This document shows, in pieces, positions 35,890 to 43,510 of a stretch of DNA of 64,000 nucleotides. Source of the stretch: Zeimonas sp032027205 (GTDB lineage: Bacteria > Pseudomonadota > Gammaproteobacteria > Burkholderiales > Burkholderiaceae_E); contig JAVSMN010000001.1 in the NCBI GenBank assembly GCA_032027205.1, forward strand, positions 372,001 through 436,000, in the 5' to 3' direction. The notes below the pieces were generated by a model. It saw only the letters and a list, made by a program, of their open reading frames with translations. It was not told the DNA's origin and made no database searches. How positions within the stretch are numbered: position 1 is the stretch's first letter; each line of letters begins with the position of its first letter. Both the position numbers and the translations under genes were made by a program.

Positions 35890-36651
35890 TCAGAGAACGG
35901 CGCGAATCGCCGATGCGGCGACCGCCTCGCGTCCGATCAGATCGAGTCGCGCGCCGCCGGGCGCCTGGCTCACACCGTTCACGCGCGCCGGCACGAGCGC
36001 GACGACCCGCGACTCACCGCCCTTCTCGTCGACGCCGTAGGCGCGCAACCGGTACTTCCCCGACACAACGGTCTTGCCGTCGGCGTCGACGCCGTCCCAG
36101 TCGATCGTGTGCACTCCGGCCTGCGGTTCGGCGAAATCGCGCGCATGGACGATGCGTCCGGCGTCGTCGACGATCTCCACGCGCACCGCGCGCGCCGCGA
36201 CCGGAAGCTCGAATCCGACGCGCACCGTCTTCGCGTTGTTTCCGTCGGCGTTCGGCATCGTCGGGTCGTTGTTCGCGCTACCCGCGGCCGCGCTCGACCA
36301 CTCGAAGCGGTCGCCCTCGACGAGCACCCGGCGACCGAGCAGCCCCACCGCCGACAGCGGCGACACCGCGGTCGATGCCGCCGCAACCTTCGTCATCGAG
36401 GCATTGAGCTGTTCGATGCCGCGCACCGTGTTGATCTGCGCGAGCTGGCTCGTCACCTGCGCGTTGTCCAGCGGGTTGAGCGGATCCTGGTTGCGCATCT
36501 GGGCGACGAGCAGCTTGAGGAACCGGTCCTCGGTGCCGTCTGCCGTCTCGGTACCGTCGGTCGGCGCGCCGTACGCGGCCGCGGCCGCGTTCGCCGAGGC
36601 GTTCGCGCCTGCCGCGCGGTTCGCCGCGTCGTTCTGCGTGCTTGCGATCAT
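35890..36651 (-). CDS. flgD: Flagellar hook-capping protein FlgD
   Basis: FlgD caps the growing hook and guides FlgE assembly. The 253-residue product has an alanine-rich, disordered N-terminus, then the FlgD hallmark DRFLKLLVAQMRNQDPLNPL and DNAQVTSQLAQINTVRGIEQ. The C-terminal half holds the Tudor-like and FlgD-Ig domains (VRVEIVDDAGRIVHARDFAE, WDGVDADGKTV). Position and length are standard. Confidence 0.96.
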   Translation of the reverse strand: MIASTQNDAANRAAGANASANAAAAAYGAPTDGTETADGTEDRFLKLLVAQMRNQDPLNPLDNAQVTSQLAQINTVRGIEQLNASMTKVAAASTAVSPLSAVGLLGRRVLVEGDRFEWSSAAAGSANNDPTMPNADGNNAKTVRVGFELPVAARAVRVEIVDDAGRIVHARDFAEPQAGVHTIDWDGVDADGKTVVSGKYRLRAYGVDEKGGESRVVALVPARVNGVSQAPGGARLDLIGREAVAASAIRAVL

Positions 36652-36667
36652 CGTGCGGGCCCCTTGA

Positions 36668-37075
36668 TCACTGGCCGAGCTGCAGCGTCTTCAGCGCGAG
36701 CTGCTGCGCGGTGTTCATCACCTCGACGTTGTTCTGGTACGAACGCGACGCCGAGATCATGTCGACCATCTGCTCGACGACGTTGACGTTGCTCTGCGTG
36801 ACGTAGCCTTCGGCGTCCGCCATCGGATGCGACGGATCGTGCAGCCGCTTTCCGGGCGTCGCGTCCTCGATCACGTTCGAAACGCGCACGCCGACCTGCG
36901 CGGCGTTCGCGGCAGCCGCCTGTGCCTGGAAGACGACCTGGCGCGCTCGATAGGCCTGGCCGTCCGGCCCGGCGACGCTGTCGGCGTTGGCGAGGTTCGA
37001 CGCAACGACGTTCAGCCGCTGGCTCTGCGCGGACACCGCGCTGCCGGAGATTCCCAGAATGTTCAGAAGCGACAT
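36668..37075 (-). CDS. flgC: Flagellar proximal rod protein FlgC
   Basis: FlgC is a proximal rod subunit. The 135-residue product starts MSLLNILGISGSAVSAQSQR and has LNVVASNLANADSVAGPDGQ and, near the end, SNVNVVEQMVDMISASRSYQ. ATG at 37075 lies 16 bases after flgB and 16 bases separate it from flgD. Confidence 0.97.
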   Translation of the reverse strand: MSLLNILGISGSAVSAQSQRLNVVASNLANADSVAGPDGQAYRARQVVFQAQAAAANAAQVGVRVSNVIEDATPGKRLHDPSHPMADAEGYVTQSNVNVVEQMVDMISASRSYQNNVEVMNTAQQLALKTLQLGQ

Positions 37076-37091
37076 CGTTCGACTCCCGGAT

Positions 37092-37565
37092 TCATTCGCC
37101 GCGGATGGCGGACAGCACGTTGCGGACGTTGCCGTTGATGAAGCGCAGCGTCGCCTCGTAGCGCAGCGAGTTGTCGGCGAAGTCCGCCCGCTCGCGGTCG
37201 AGGTCGACGGTGTTGCGATCGAGCGAAGGCTGCTGCGGCGTTCGCCAAAGCATCGCCGGATGCGAAGACGTGCCGGCCCCGCTCGCCGGCAGGAAAGCCT
37301 CGCCGGCCACGCTCCCTGAATCCGGCGGGGCGAGTGCGACGCGCAGCGCGGACCCGGCGGACGACAGCGTCGATGCGCTGCCGGCGGGAACGTCGCCGAT
37401 GCGCGCGGCCGCCTGCGCGAGCGCCTGGCCGAAATCGAAGTCCCGCGCCTGGTAGTTCGGCGTGTCGGCGTTCGCGATATTCGACGCGAGCACCTGCTGG
37501 CGCTGCGCACGCAGCGCGAGCGCCTCGCCCTGGAACTGCAGCGTGCCGGTGAGCCGCTCGAGCAT
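37092..37565 (-). CDS. flgB: Flagellar proximal rod protein FlgB
   Basis: FlgB is the first rod subunit and the first gene of the leftward operon that runs flgBCDEFGHIJKL and into the HDOD gene. The 157-residue product starts MLERLTGTLQFQGEALALRA, then QQVLASNIANADTPNYQARD, and ends LRYEATLRFINGNVRNVLSA. A clear AGGAGAGG lies just before the ATG. The promoter region is shared with divergent flgA. Confidence 0.96.
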   Translation of the reverse strand: MLERLTGTLQFQGEALALRAQRQQVLASNIANADTPNYQARDFDFGQALAQAAARIGDVPAGSASTLSSAGSALRVALAPPDSGSVAGEAFLPASGAGTSSHPAMLWRTPQQPSLDRNTVDLDRERADFADNSLRYEATLRFINGNVRNVLSAIRGE

Positions 37566-37592
37566 CGTCCTCTCCTGTTTTTCCGATCGCTG

Positions 37593-37688
37593 CCGATTAT
37601 TCGTCGGGGCTCTCGCGCGAATGAGTCGAAAAGCGCCGGCTTTGCCCCGCATCTCGCGCCACCGACGCGATGCAGCCGGCACTAGGCT
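37593..37688. promoter_or_regulatory. flgA/flgB divergent control region with candidate FlhDC box
   Basis: On the minus strand CGAATAATCGG (37593-37603) offers AATAAT as a -10 for flgB. A candidate FlhD4C2 box spans 37628-37655: GAAAAGCG, 12 bases, CGCATCTC, compared with the family consensus AAATARCG-N10-12-CGYTATTT; the left half also has AATGA three bases before it. The right half is weak (4 of 8). TAGGCT at 37683-37688 could be the flgA -10. Gaps from box to both -10 elements are 26-27 bases. Assignment is inference. Confidence 0.4.
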
Positions 37689-37694
37689 GCGCGG

Positions 37695-38567
37695 ATGGAC
37701 TCGTCGAAATCGACCTCCCGCCCGCGCCGCCCGCTGCGTGCCCGCGCTGCCGTGCGTCGCTTCACGCTGACGAACGCGCTTGCCGCGGCCATCGGGGCCT
37801 GCTTCATCGCATCGAACGGCGTCGCCGCGGCGCCGAGCGCGGGGCGGCAGGCTTCTCCGCGGGCCACAACGGACGAAGGCTCCGCGCTCGCGAAGATGAC
37901 GCCGCAGCTTCAGCGCTGGATCGAGGAGTCGGCTGCCTCGACCTGGACCGTCCGCCTGCCGGCGAACCCTGGTGCCGACGACGCGAATGCCGACGACAAC
38001 ATCGGAGCCGCCGGGCTGCGCGTGGAAGTGCAGGTCGGCACGCTGAACCGCGCGATGCGCCTCGCGCCCTGCGCGCGCATCGAGCCGTTCCTGCCGCCGA
38101 ACGCGAGACTGTGGGGCCGCGGCTTCGTCGGCGTTCGCTGCGCCGAGGGTGCGTCCTGGTCGACGATGATTCCGGTCACCGTATCGGTCTTCGGACCGGC
38201 ACTGGTGGCGAACCTGCCGATGCCGCCGGGTGCGATCCCGCGCGCCGAGGACTTCCGGATCGAGGAGGTCGACTGGACGCGTGCGACCGGGCTGCCGGTG
38301 TCCGATCCGTCGTGGCTCGCCGGCCGTTCGCTTGGTCGGCCGCTGTCGGCCGGCCAGGTCCTGCGCGCCAACGACCTGCGAATCCCGCAGACGATCGCCG
38401 CCGGCGATCCCGTTCGCATCCGCATGGTCGGCTCCGGTTTCAGCGTCTCGGCGAGCGGCTTCGCGCTGGCCGGCGCCGGCGAGGGACAGTCGTTGCGGGT
38501 GCGCACCGAAACGGGCAGGATGCTCGTCGGCACGGTCCGCGAGCGTACCGTCGAGATCCGGCTCTGA
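37695..38567 (+). CDS. flgA: Flagellar P-ring assembly chaperone FlgA
   Basis: FlgA is a periplasmic chaperone for FlgI. The 290-residue precursor has a long, arginine-rich N-terminus with a hydrophobic segment (ALAAAIGACFIASNGVAAAP) consistent with a Sec signal, then the SAF-type domain with DWTRATGLPVSDPSWLAGRS and LGRPLSAGQVLRANDLRIPQ, and the C-terminal GEGQSLRVRTETGRMLVGTV. It is longer than E. coli FlgA (219) mostly because of the N-terminus; the true start might be further in. Confidence 0.93.
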   Translation: MDSSKSTSRPRRPLRARAAVRRFTLTNALAAAIGACFIASNGVAAAPSAGRQASPRATTDEGSALAKMTPQLQRWIEESAASTWTVRLPANPGADDANADDNIGAAGLRVEVQVGTLNRAMRLAPCARIEPFLPPNARLWGRGFVGVRCAEGASWSTMIPVTVSVFGPALVANLPMPPGAIPRAEDFRIEEVDWTRATGLPVSDPSWLAGRSLGRPLSAGQVLRANDLRIPQTIAAGDPVRIRMVGSGFSVSASGFALAGAGEGQSLRVRTETGRMLVGTVRERTVEIRL

Positions 38568-38610
38568 TGCGATCTCCGGCAACGAAGCTCCGGCGTGCGC
38601 TCCGCAGGCC

Positions 38611-38637
38611 TCAAGTTCGGCGCAGCGCGGCCGAAAC
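38611..38637 (+). promoter_or_regulatory. Candidate sigma-28 promoter of flgMN
   Basis: TCAA at 38611-38614, 15 bases, GCCGAAAC at 38630-38637. Compared with the sigma-28 consensus TAAA-N15-GCCGATAA it matches 3 of 4 and 6 of 8 with exact spacing. It lies 45 bases before the flgM ATG in a 114-base gap after flgA, so flgMN can be switched on by FliA as well as read through from flgA. Confidence 0.65.
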
Positions 38638-38681
38638 TCCCGGCATCCGGGCTGGTACCCGGGTCCGAAAGGGGAATCGCC

Positions 38682-39005
38682 ATGAAGATCGGCAAACCCG
38701 CTGAGCCGCAACAACCCGACGCACTGTCGCGCGCCGGCCACGGCGCGCCCGCTGCCGGCACGGCCAGCGCCTCGCACAGCGAAGCCGTCGAGAAGACGTC
38801 GCCAGCCGGCTCCGTCCATCTGTCGCAGGCCTCGCGAAGCCTCGGCGCCGAAAGCGCTGCCGACGAGCAGGTGCGGCTGCGCAAGGTCGAGGAAGTCAAG
38901 GCTGCGATTCGCGAGGGACGCTTCCAGGTGAGCGCCCATGCGGTCGCCGACAAGATGATCTCGCAGGCGGCCGAGCTGCTCGAGACCTTGTCGCGCCCGA
39001 AATGA
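38682..39005 (+). CDS. flgM: Anti-sigma-28 factor FlgM
   Basis: FlgM binds FliA and blocks late flagellar genes until it is exported through the finished hook-basal body. The 107-residue protein starts MKIGKPAEPQQPDALSRAGH, has a low-complexity N-terminal half, and a C-terminal sigma-28 binding part RLRKVEEVKAAIREGRFQVS followed by AHAVADKMISQAAELL. The start overlaps nothing; flgN begins inside its stop codon as ATGA. Confidence 0.93.
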   Translation: MKIGKPAEPQQPDALSRAGHGAPAAGTASASHSEAVEKTSPAGSVHLSQASRSLGAESAADEQVRLRKVEEVKAAIREGRFQVSAHAVADKMISQAAELLETLSRPK

Positions 39006-39346
39006 CCGGCTCCCCGCGCGCGGAAGCCGCGCCGCTCGACGAGGGCCTTGCGCTGCTCGAGGAGCAGCGACGGGCGATGCTCGCGCGCGATCCGGATCGG
39101 CTGAACGAAATCAACGCGCGGCTGTCGTCGTGGATCGCCGCCTGTCGGGGCGCGACCCGGCCGGCCGCGGACGCGCGCCGGCTCCCGTTGCAGCCGGCAC
39201 TCGACGCCAACGCGTCGATCGCGCGCCGCTCGGCGCTGCAGGCTTCACGCGCTCTGGGCGCGCTGCTCGGACCGGACGCCCGGTTGTACAGCGAGGAAGG
39301 CGTCGAAAGCGCACCGACACGACGCCGGGAAGTCCGTTCGGCCTGA
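39002..39346 (+). CDS. flgN: FlgN-like export chaperone (by position)
   Basis: FlgN is the export chaperone of FlgK and FlgL. The 114-residue product is short and helical (LDEGLALLEEQRRAMLARDP, LDANASIARRSALQASRALG), which suits FlgN, but sequence similarity in this family is low and I base the call mostly on the flgM-flgN order and ATGA overlap. Confidence 0.75.
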   Translation: MTGSPRAEAAPLDEGLALLEEQRRAMLARDPDRLNEINARLSSWIAACRGATRPAADARRLPLQPALDANASIARRSALQASRALGALLGPDARLYSEEGVESAPTRRREVRSA

Positions 39347-39359
39347 CACGACCGGGCAC

Positions 39360-39381
39360 GCGGCCGTAACGCTGCGGCCGC
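39360..39381. terminator. Hairpin between convergent flgN and chemoreceptor genes
   Basis: GCGGCCG (39360-39366) pairs with CGGCCGC (39375-39381) across an 8-base loop in the 46-base convergent gap. There is no T-tract on either strand, so its role as terminator is uncertain. Confidence 0.4.
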
Positions 39382-39392
39382 TCGGAAAACCC

Positions 39393-40634
39393 TCAGAAGG
39401 TCTCCCAACCGTCGTCGGCACTTGCCTTCGCCGCAGCGGGTTCGGTCGGCGCCGGCAGCGCCGCGACGCGAACGCTCGTGGCAGGCGGCGTCCGCTGTCG
39501 GGCCGACTCGCGTGCGCGCGCGATCGCCGCCTCGGCTTCGTCGGAACGCTCCATGCGGAACACGCCGACCACCCGAGCCAGGTTGACGGCCTGATCCTTC
39601 AGGCTCTCGGCCGCTGCCGCCGATTCCTCGACCAGCGCGGCATTTTGCTGCGTCATCTGATCGAGTTGCGTGACGGCGACGTTGATCTGCTCGATACCGC
39701 CGCGCTGCTCGTCGGCCGCCGCGGTGATCTCGCCGATGATGTCGGTGACGCGCTGCACCGAGACGACGATCTCGCGCATCGACGCACCAGCCTCCTGCAC
39801 GAGCCGCGAACCCGCTTCGACGCGCTCGACGCTCGTGCCGATCAGCGCCTTGATCTCCCTGGCTGCCTCGGCGCTGCGCTGCGCGAGGCTGCGCACCTCG
39901 CTGGCGACGACCGCAAAGCCGCGGCCTTGCTCGCCCGCGCGCGCTGCCTCGACCGCGGCGTTCAGCGCGAGGATGTTCGTCTGGAACGCGATGCCGTCGA
40001 TCGTGCCGATGATGTCGGCGATGCGCCGGCTCGACTCGTCGATCTCGCCCATCGTCGACACCACCTCGTCGACGACGCCGCCGCCGCGCGCCGCCACGTC
40101 CGAGGCGGTCGCCACCAACTGGTTTGCGGTGCGCGCCGAATCGGCGGTCTGCCGCACGGTGCCGGTGATCTGCTCGAGCGACGCAGCGGTCTGCTGCAGG
40201 TTCGATGCCGTCTCCTCGGTGCGTTGGCTCAGATCCACGTTGCCGAGCGCGATCTCGTCGGCGGCCGTGCGGATGCTCTCGGTGGAAACGTGCACGTGCT
40301 CGATCGTCCGCTGCAATGACGCGATCATCGTCTGCAGCCCGTCGAGCAGGCTGCCGCTCGCCGCGCCGTCGAGGCGCGCGGCGAGATTTCCGTGCGCCAC
40401 CTCCTGCATGACGCGCATCGCCTCGGCGGGATTGCCACCGATCCGGCGCAGCGCACTGCGTGCGCGGAACCAGCCGAACGCCGCGACGGCCGCCAACAGC
40501 GCGAGCGCGACTGCCATGTCGCGCAGGCGCTCGCCGCGCACCAGCGCATCGCCGTGCAGCGAGGAAACGAGCGAAAGCACGACGAAGCCGAGCAGTCCGG
40601 TTGCGGCGAGCGGGAGGAAGAGACGGCGGGACAT
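39393..40634 (-). CDS. Methyl-accepting chemotaxis protein without periplasmic sensor domain
   Basis: The 413-residue receptor has two transmembrane segments (about residues 5-24 and 39-56) separated by only about 14 residues, so no periplasmic ligand domain exists. A HAMP-like linker (RRIGGNPAEAMRVMQEVAHG) and a full signalling domain follow, with the canonical hairpin tip IIGTIDGIAFQTNILALNAA and VEAARAGEQGRGFAVVASEV. The C-terminus ends in a flexible tail with the aromatic WETF, similar to the CheR/CheB tether pentapeptide. ATG at 40634. A second receptor gene lies 35 bases upstream on the same strand, so both may be transcribed with fliA. Confidence 0.93.
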   Translation of the reverse strand: MSRRLFLPLAATGLLGFVVLSLVSSLHGDALVRGERLRDMAVALALLAAVAAFGWFRARSALRRIGGNPAEAMRVMQEVAHGNLAARLDGAASGSLLDGLQTMIASLQRTIEHVHVSTESIRTAADEIALGNVDLSQRTEETASNLQQTAASLEQITGTVRQTADSARTANQLVATASDVAARGGGVVDEVVSTMGEIDESSRRIADIIGTIDGIAFQTNILALNAAVEAARAGEQGRGFAVVASEVRSLAQRSAEAAREIKALIGTSVERVEAGSRLVQEAGASMREIVVSVQRVTDIIGEITAAADEQRGGIEQINVAVTQLDQMTQQNAALVEESAAAAESLKDQAVNLARVVGVFRMERSDEAEAAIARARESARQRTPPATSVRVAALPAPTEPAAAKASADDGWETF

Positions 40635-40669
40635 CCTTGTGCTTCTCCGTTGCGTTGCGGGAACGGGTC

Positions 40670-42046
40670 TCAGAACTGATAGGCGAGGCGAAGTCCGCCC
40701 CAGTGCCGGCCGCGCACGACGATCGGCGCGGACAGGTCCTTCATGTAGACGAACTGCCCGCCGCCCATGTCGCGGCGGTAGGTCTGCAGCAGGAAGCGGC
40801 GCCGGTTGCGTCCGGCGCCCAGACCCGTGCGATCGTTGAACATGCGCCGGTTGCGGCAATGCGCGGCATTCCACACCGGGTCGGGGCCCTGCGGACGCGA
40901 ATAGCGCGCGTTGTGCGTCGGGAGGAAGCCGTTTCGATCGACCACCGCGCACAGCGCAACTTTCGGCGAACACTGCAGCATCGGCTCCTGGATCTGCGGC
41001 AGCAGCCGATCGGTGAGCGCGACGAAGCGCGTCATGTACTGCTGCGGGTTCGTCCCCGGAACCGGCACGTAGTTCTCGTCGAACAGCTCGGGCATCGTGA
41101 TCGCGCCGCTGTCGAGGGCTTCCTCGAACAGGCGCGAGACCTGCGCCGCCGCCCCGATCACCTTCTCGATCAGCGGGCTGTCCTCGGTCCGGATGCCCGA
41201 CTCGACGGTCAGTTCGATCAGCGACTCGGACAGTTCGAGGAACTTCTCGGCCTTGCGCCGCGTTCCGCCGATCGCGTCGGCACTTCGATGCGAATCGTCG
41301 GCGAGCCGGCGCACCGATTCGAGCACCTCCTCGCAGCACTGAACGTTGTGCACAGCCGCCTGCACGACCTCGCTCGCCTGCACCTGAGAGCGTGCCAGCG
41401 CCGCGCGGAAGGTTCCGTCGCGCTTCGCGTCGTCGTCGATCTCGCTCGACAGTCCGGCAAGCCGCGCATCGAGCATCGACACCGTCTGCATGATCTGGCG
41501 CGATGCCCCCTCGACGCGCGCGGCGAGGTCCTTCACCGCATCGGCGACCACCGAGAAGCCCCGCCCCGCGTCTCCTGCGCGCTTGGCCTCGACCGAGGCG
41601 TTGAAGGCGACCAGCCGCGTCTGCAACGCGATCTGCGTAATCTCGTGCGCCGATGCAGTGACCTGCGCAAGGGTCTCGGTCGTTTCCGCAAAGCCGGAAA
41701 CGACCTTCGCGACCGCGGCATGCGCGTCGACCAGGCACTGCTGGCCGGCGCGCGACGCATCGCCGATGCGGCGATTCGAGTCGACCATCGTCGCGATCGT
41801 CTGCCGCGCGGCGTCGAGCGTTTGCGCCTGGGCGACGGCGCCTGCCGCCACCTCGTCGAGCACGCCGTTGACCTCGGCGGCCTCCCGTCCCAGGCCCGCT
41901 GCCTGCCGAGCGATGCCTTCGAGCACCTCACCGGACTGCGAAGTCGAGGGGTGACTGCCGGGCGCTCCGACCCTGCCCGCCCCCGGCCCGACTGCCGCCT
42001 CGCTCTTCGACGGCTGCGCGCGACGGCGCGTGGTGAACATCAGCAT
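40670..42046 (-). CDS. Soluble chemoreceptor-like protein, signalling part N-terminal, sensor part C-terminal
   Basis: The 458-residue protein has no transmembrane segment. Residues about 35-240 are a receptor signalling region with a divergent tip (HEITQIALQTRLVAFNASVE, then AKRAGDAGRGFSVVADAVKD, against the usual NAAVEAARAGE). The C-terminal part, from about residue 320, looks like a small sensor domain (MTRFVALTDRLLPQIQEPML, CAVVDRNGFLPTHNARYSRP, DPVWNAAHCRNRRMFNDRTG, then YMKDLSAPIVVRGRHWGG), similar in layout to Cache-type domains. The order is inverted relative to normal receptors. The ATG at 42046 has GGGAG seven bases away. Confidence 0.85.
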   Translation of the reverse strand: MLMFTTRRRAQPSKSEAAVGPGAGRVGAPGSHPSTSQSGEVLEGIARQAAGLGREAAEVNGVLDEVAAGAVAQAQTLDAARQTIATMVDSNRRIGDASRAGQQCLVDAHAAVAKVVSGFAETTETLAQVTASAHEITQIALQTRLVAFNASVEAKRAGDAGRGFSVVADAVKDLAARVEGASRQIMQTVSMLDARLAGLSSEIDDDAKRDGTFRAALARSQVQASEVVQAAVHNVQCCEEVLESVRRLADDSHRSADAIGGTRRKAEKFLELSESLIELTVESGIRTEDSPLIEKVIGAAAQVSRLFEEALDSGAITMPELFDENYVPVPGTNPQQYMTRFVALTDRLLPQIQEPMLQCSPKVALCAVVDRNGFLPTHNARYSRPQGPDPVWNAAHCRNRRMFNDRTGLGAGRNRRRFLLQTYRRDMGGGQFVYMKDLSAPIVVRGRHWGGLRLAYQF

Positions 42047-42083
42047 CAGGAGTCTCCCGTGGCGCGCTGCCGGTATCGCTGTC

Positions 42084-42800
42084 TCAGGTCCATTGCTTCA
42101 TCTGCGTGCGCAGTCGTGCCACCGCCTGGCTGTGCAGTTGCGAGATCCGCGACTCGGTGACGCCGAGCACCGCGCCGATCTCCTTCAGGTTCATGTCCTG
42201 CTCGTAGTACATGCCCATGACGAGGCGCTCGCGCTCGGGCAGCTTCTCGATCGCGGCGACGAGCGCATGGCGGAAACGCAGGTCACCGAGGATCCGTTGC
42301 GGATCGTCGTCGCGCGACGGCAGGTTGCGGTCGAGGAAACCCTCTTCGCCGTCGCCGTCGTCGTAGTCGGCGAGATGGACGAGTTGGGCGCCCTTCGCGT
42401 CGTCGAGCAGGTGCTGGTAGTCAGCCAGCGCCATCCCCAGTTCCTCGGCAATGTCGGTCTCCCCGGGGGCGCGGCCCAGCCGTTGCTCGGCACGATGGAT
42501 CGCCGACTCGACCGTGCGCTGGTTGCGGCGCACCGAGCGGGGCAGCCAGTCGCTGCCGCGCAGCTCGTCGAGCATTGCACCGCGCACGCGCTGCGTGGCG
42601 AAGGTCTCGAACTGCGCGCCGCGGTCGGTCTCGTAGCGCGTCATCGCGTCGAACAGCCCGATCATGCCGGCCTGCACGAGGTCGTCGAGTTCGACGTTCG
42701 CCGGAAGCCTTCCGATCAGCTGGCTGGCCATCCGGCGCACCATCGGTCCGTAGCGCTCGATCGCGCTGTGCCGATCGAGGGTTCCTTGCGCGGTGTACAT
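42084..42800 (-). CDS. fliA: Flagellar sigma factor sigma-28
   Basis: FliA directs RNA polymerase to late flagellar promoters. The 238-residue protein has region 2 (VELDDLVQAGMIGLFDAMTR, QFETFATQRVRGAMLDELRG, SDWLPRSVRRNQ), region 3, and region 4 with the helix-turn-helix MNLKEIGAVLGVTESRISQL. ATG at 42800. It lies 38 bases after the FlhG-like gene. Perfect sigma-28 promoter sequences occur elsewhere in the window. Confidence 0.97.
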   Translation of the reverse strand: MYTAQGTLDRHSAIERYGPMVRRMASQLIGRLPANVELDDLVQAGMIGLFDAMTRYETDRGAQFETFATQRVRGAMLDELRGSDWLPRSVRRNQRTVESAIHRAEQRLGRAPGETDIAEELGMALADYQHLLDDAKGAQLVHLADYDDGDGEEGFLDRNLPSRDDDPQRILGDLRFRHALVAAIEKLPERERLVMGMYYEQDMNLKEIGAVLGVTESRISQLHSQAVARLRTQMKQWT

Positions 42801-42838
42801 CGGAATATCGCCTTCGCGGTTCGAAGATCGGTTTCGTT

Positions 42839-43510
42839 TCAATGCGTCGTCGACGACGCGCACGACGGCAACGGCTGCGACCAGCGCAACGCATCGGCCG
42901 CGATGTGCCCTTCGTCGAGCGCATCACGTGCGCCGCCGAACTCGATCGCCGCGCCGAGGAAACGCGCCGCCGCGTCGGCCAGGCGCCGGTGCGATGCGAT
43001 CGCCGCGGCTTGCGACGCGGCGTCGACGAACACCGTGCAGTACGAGCGGAAGCCGTGCGCCAGATGCATCGCCTTGATCTGCGAATACGTGCGCGTGAGC
43101 CCGTCGCTGCCCGCACGTGTGGCGAGCACGATGCGATCGGCCAGCCCCGCGCTGAGGTCCGCGAGCCGCAGCGGTTCGGCGGCGACGATCGCCACGTCGA
43201 ACGAGCGCCACGGTGCACGCTGCGCGAGCGCGTCGAGCAGTTGCCCGAGTTCGTGGCTGTTCGCGCCCGACGGCAGCATGGCATTCGCGTCGATGACGGC
43301 GTACGAAGGCCGGCGCGCGACAGCGGCTCCGCCGAGCAGGTCGACGAGCAGCGGGCGGCGCCCGAGGCGTGTCAGGGCGCGGACTATCGCCTCCACGCCA
43401 GCACGCTCGCGCGCGTCGCCCGGCGTGCATCCGAGCGGCAGCAGACACGGCTGCCGCGACGGAAACAGCTGGCGCAGCCCGGCCGCCTGGTCGCGGCCCG
43501 CCTCAAACAC
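42839..43510 (-). CDS. flhG: FlhG-like protein lacking the ATP-binding P-loop
   Basis: FlhG/FleN is a MinD-type ATPase that regulates flagellar number with FlhF. This 223-residue protein starts VFEAGRDQAAGLRQLF, which carries the DQAxxLR activator helix that stimulates FlhF GTPase. Where the deviant Walker A (GKGGVGKT) should follow, around residues 22-34, it reads GCTPGDARERAG, so nucleotide binding is not expected. Later parts keep the MinD-like pattern (FDVAIVAAEPLRLADLSAGL, LTRTYSQIKAMHLAHGFRSY). The GTG start at 43510 overlaps flhF by eight bases. It is about 50 residues shorter than normal FlhG. Confidence 0.8.
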   Translation of the reverse strand: MFEAGRDQAAGLRQLFPSRQPCLLPLGCTPGDARERAGVEAIVRALTRLGRRPLLVDLLGGAAVARRPSYAVIDANAMLPSGANSHELGQLLDALAQRAPWRSFDVAIVAAEPLRLADLSAGLADRIVLATRAGSDGLTRTYSQIKAMHLAHGFRSYCTVFVDAASQAAAIASHRRLADAAARFLGAAIEFGGARDALDEGHIAADALRWSQPLPSCASSTTH

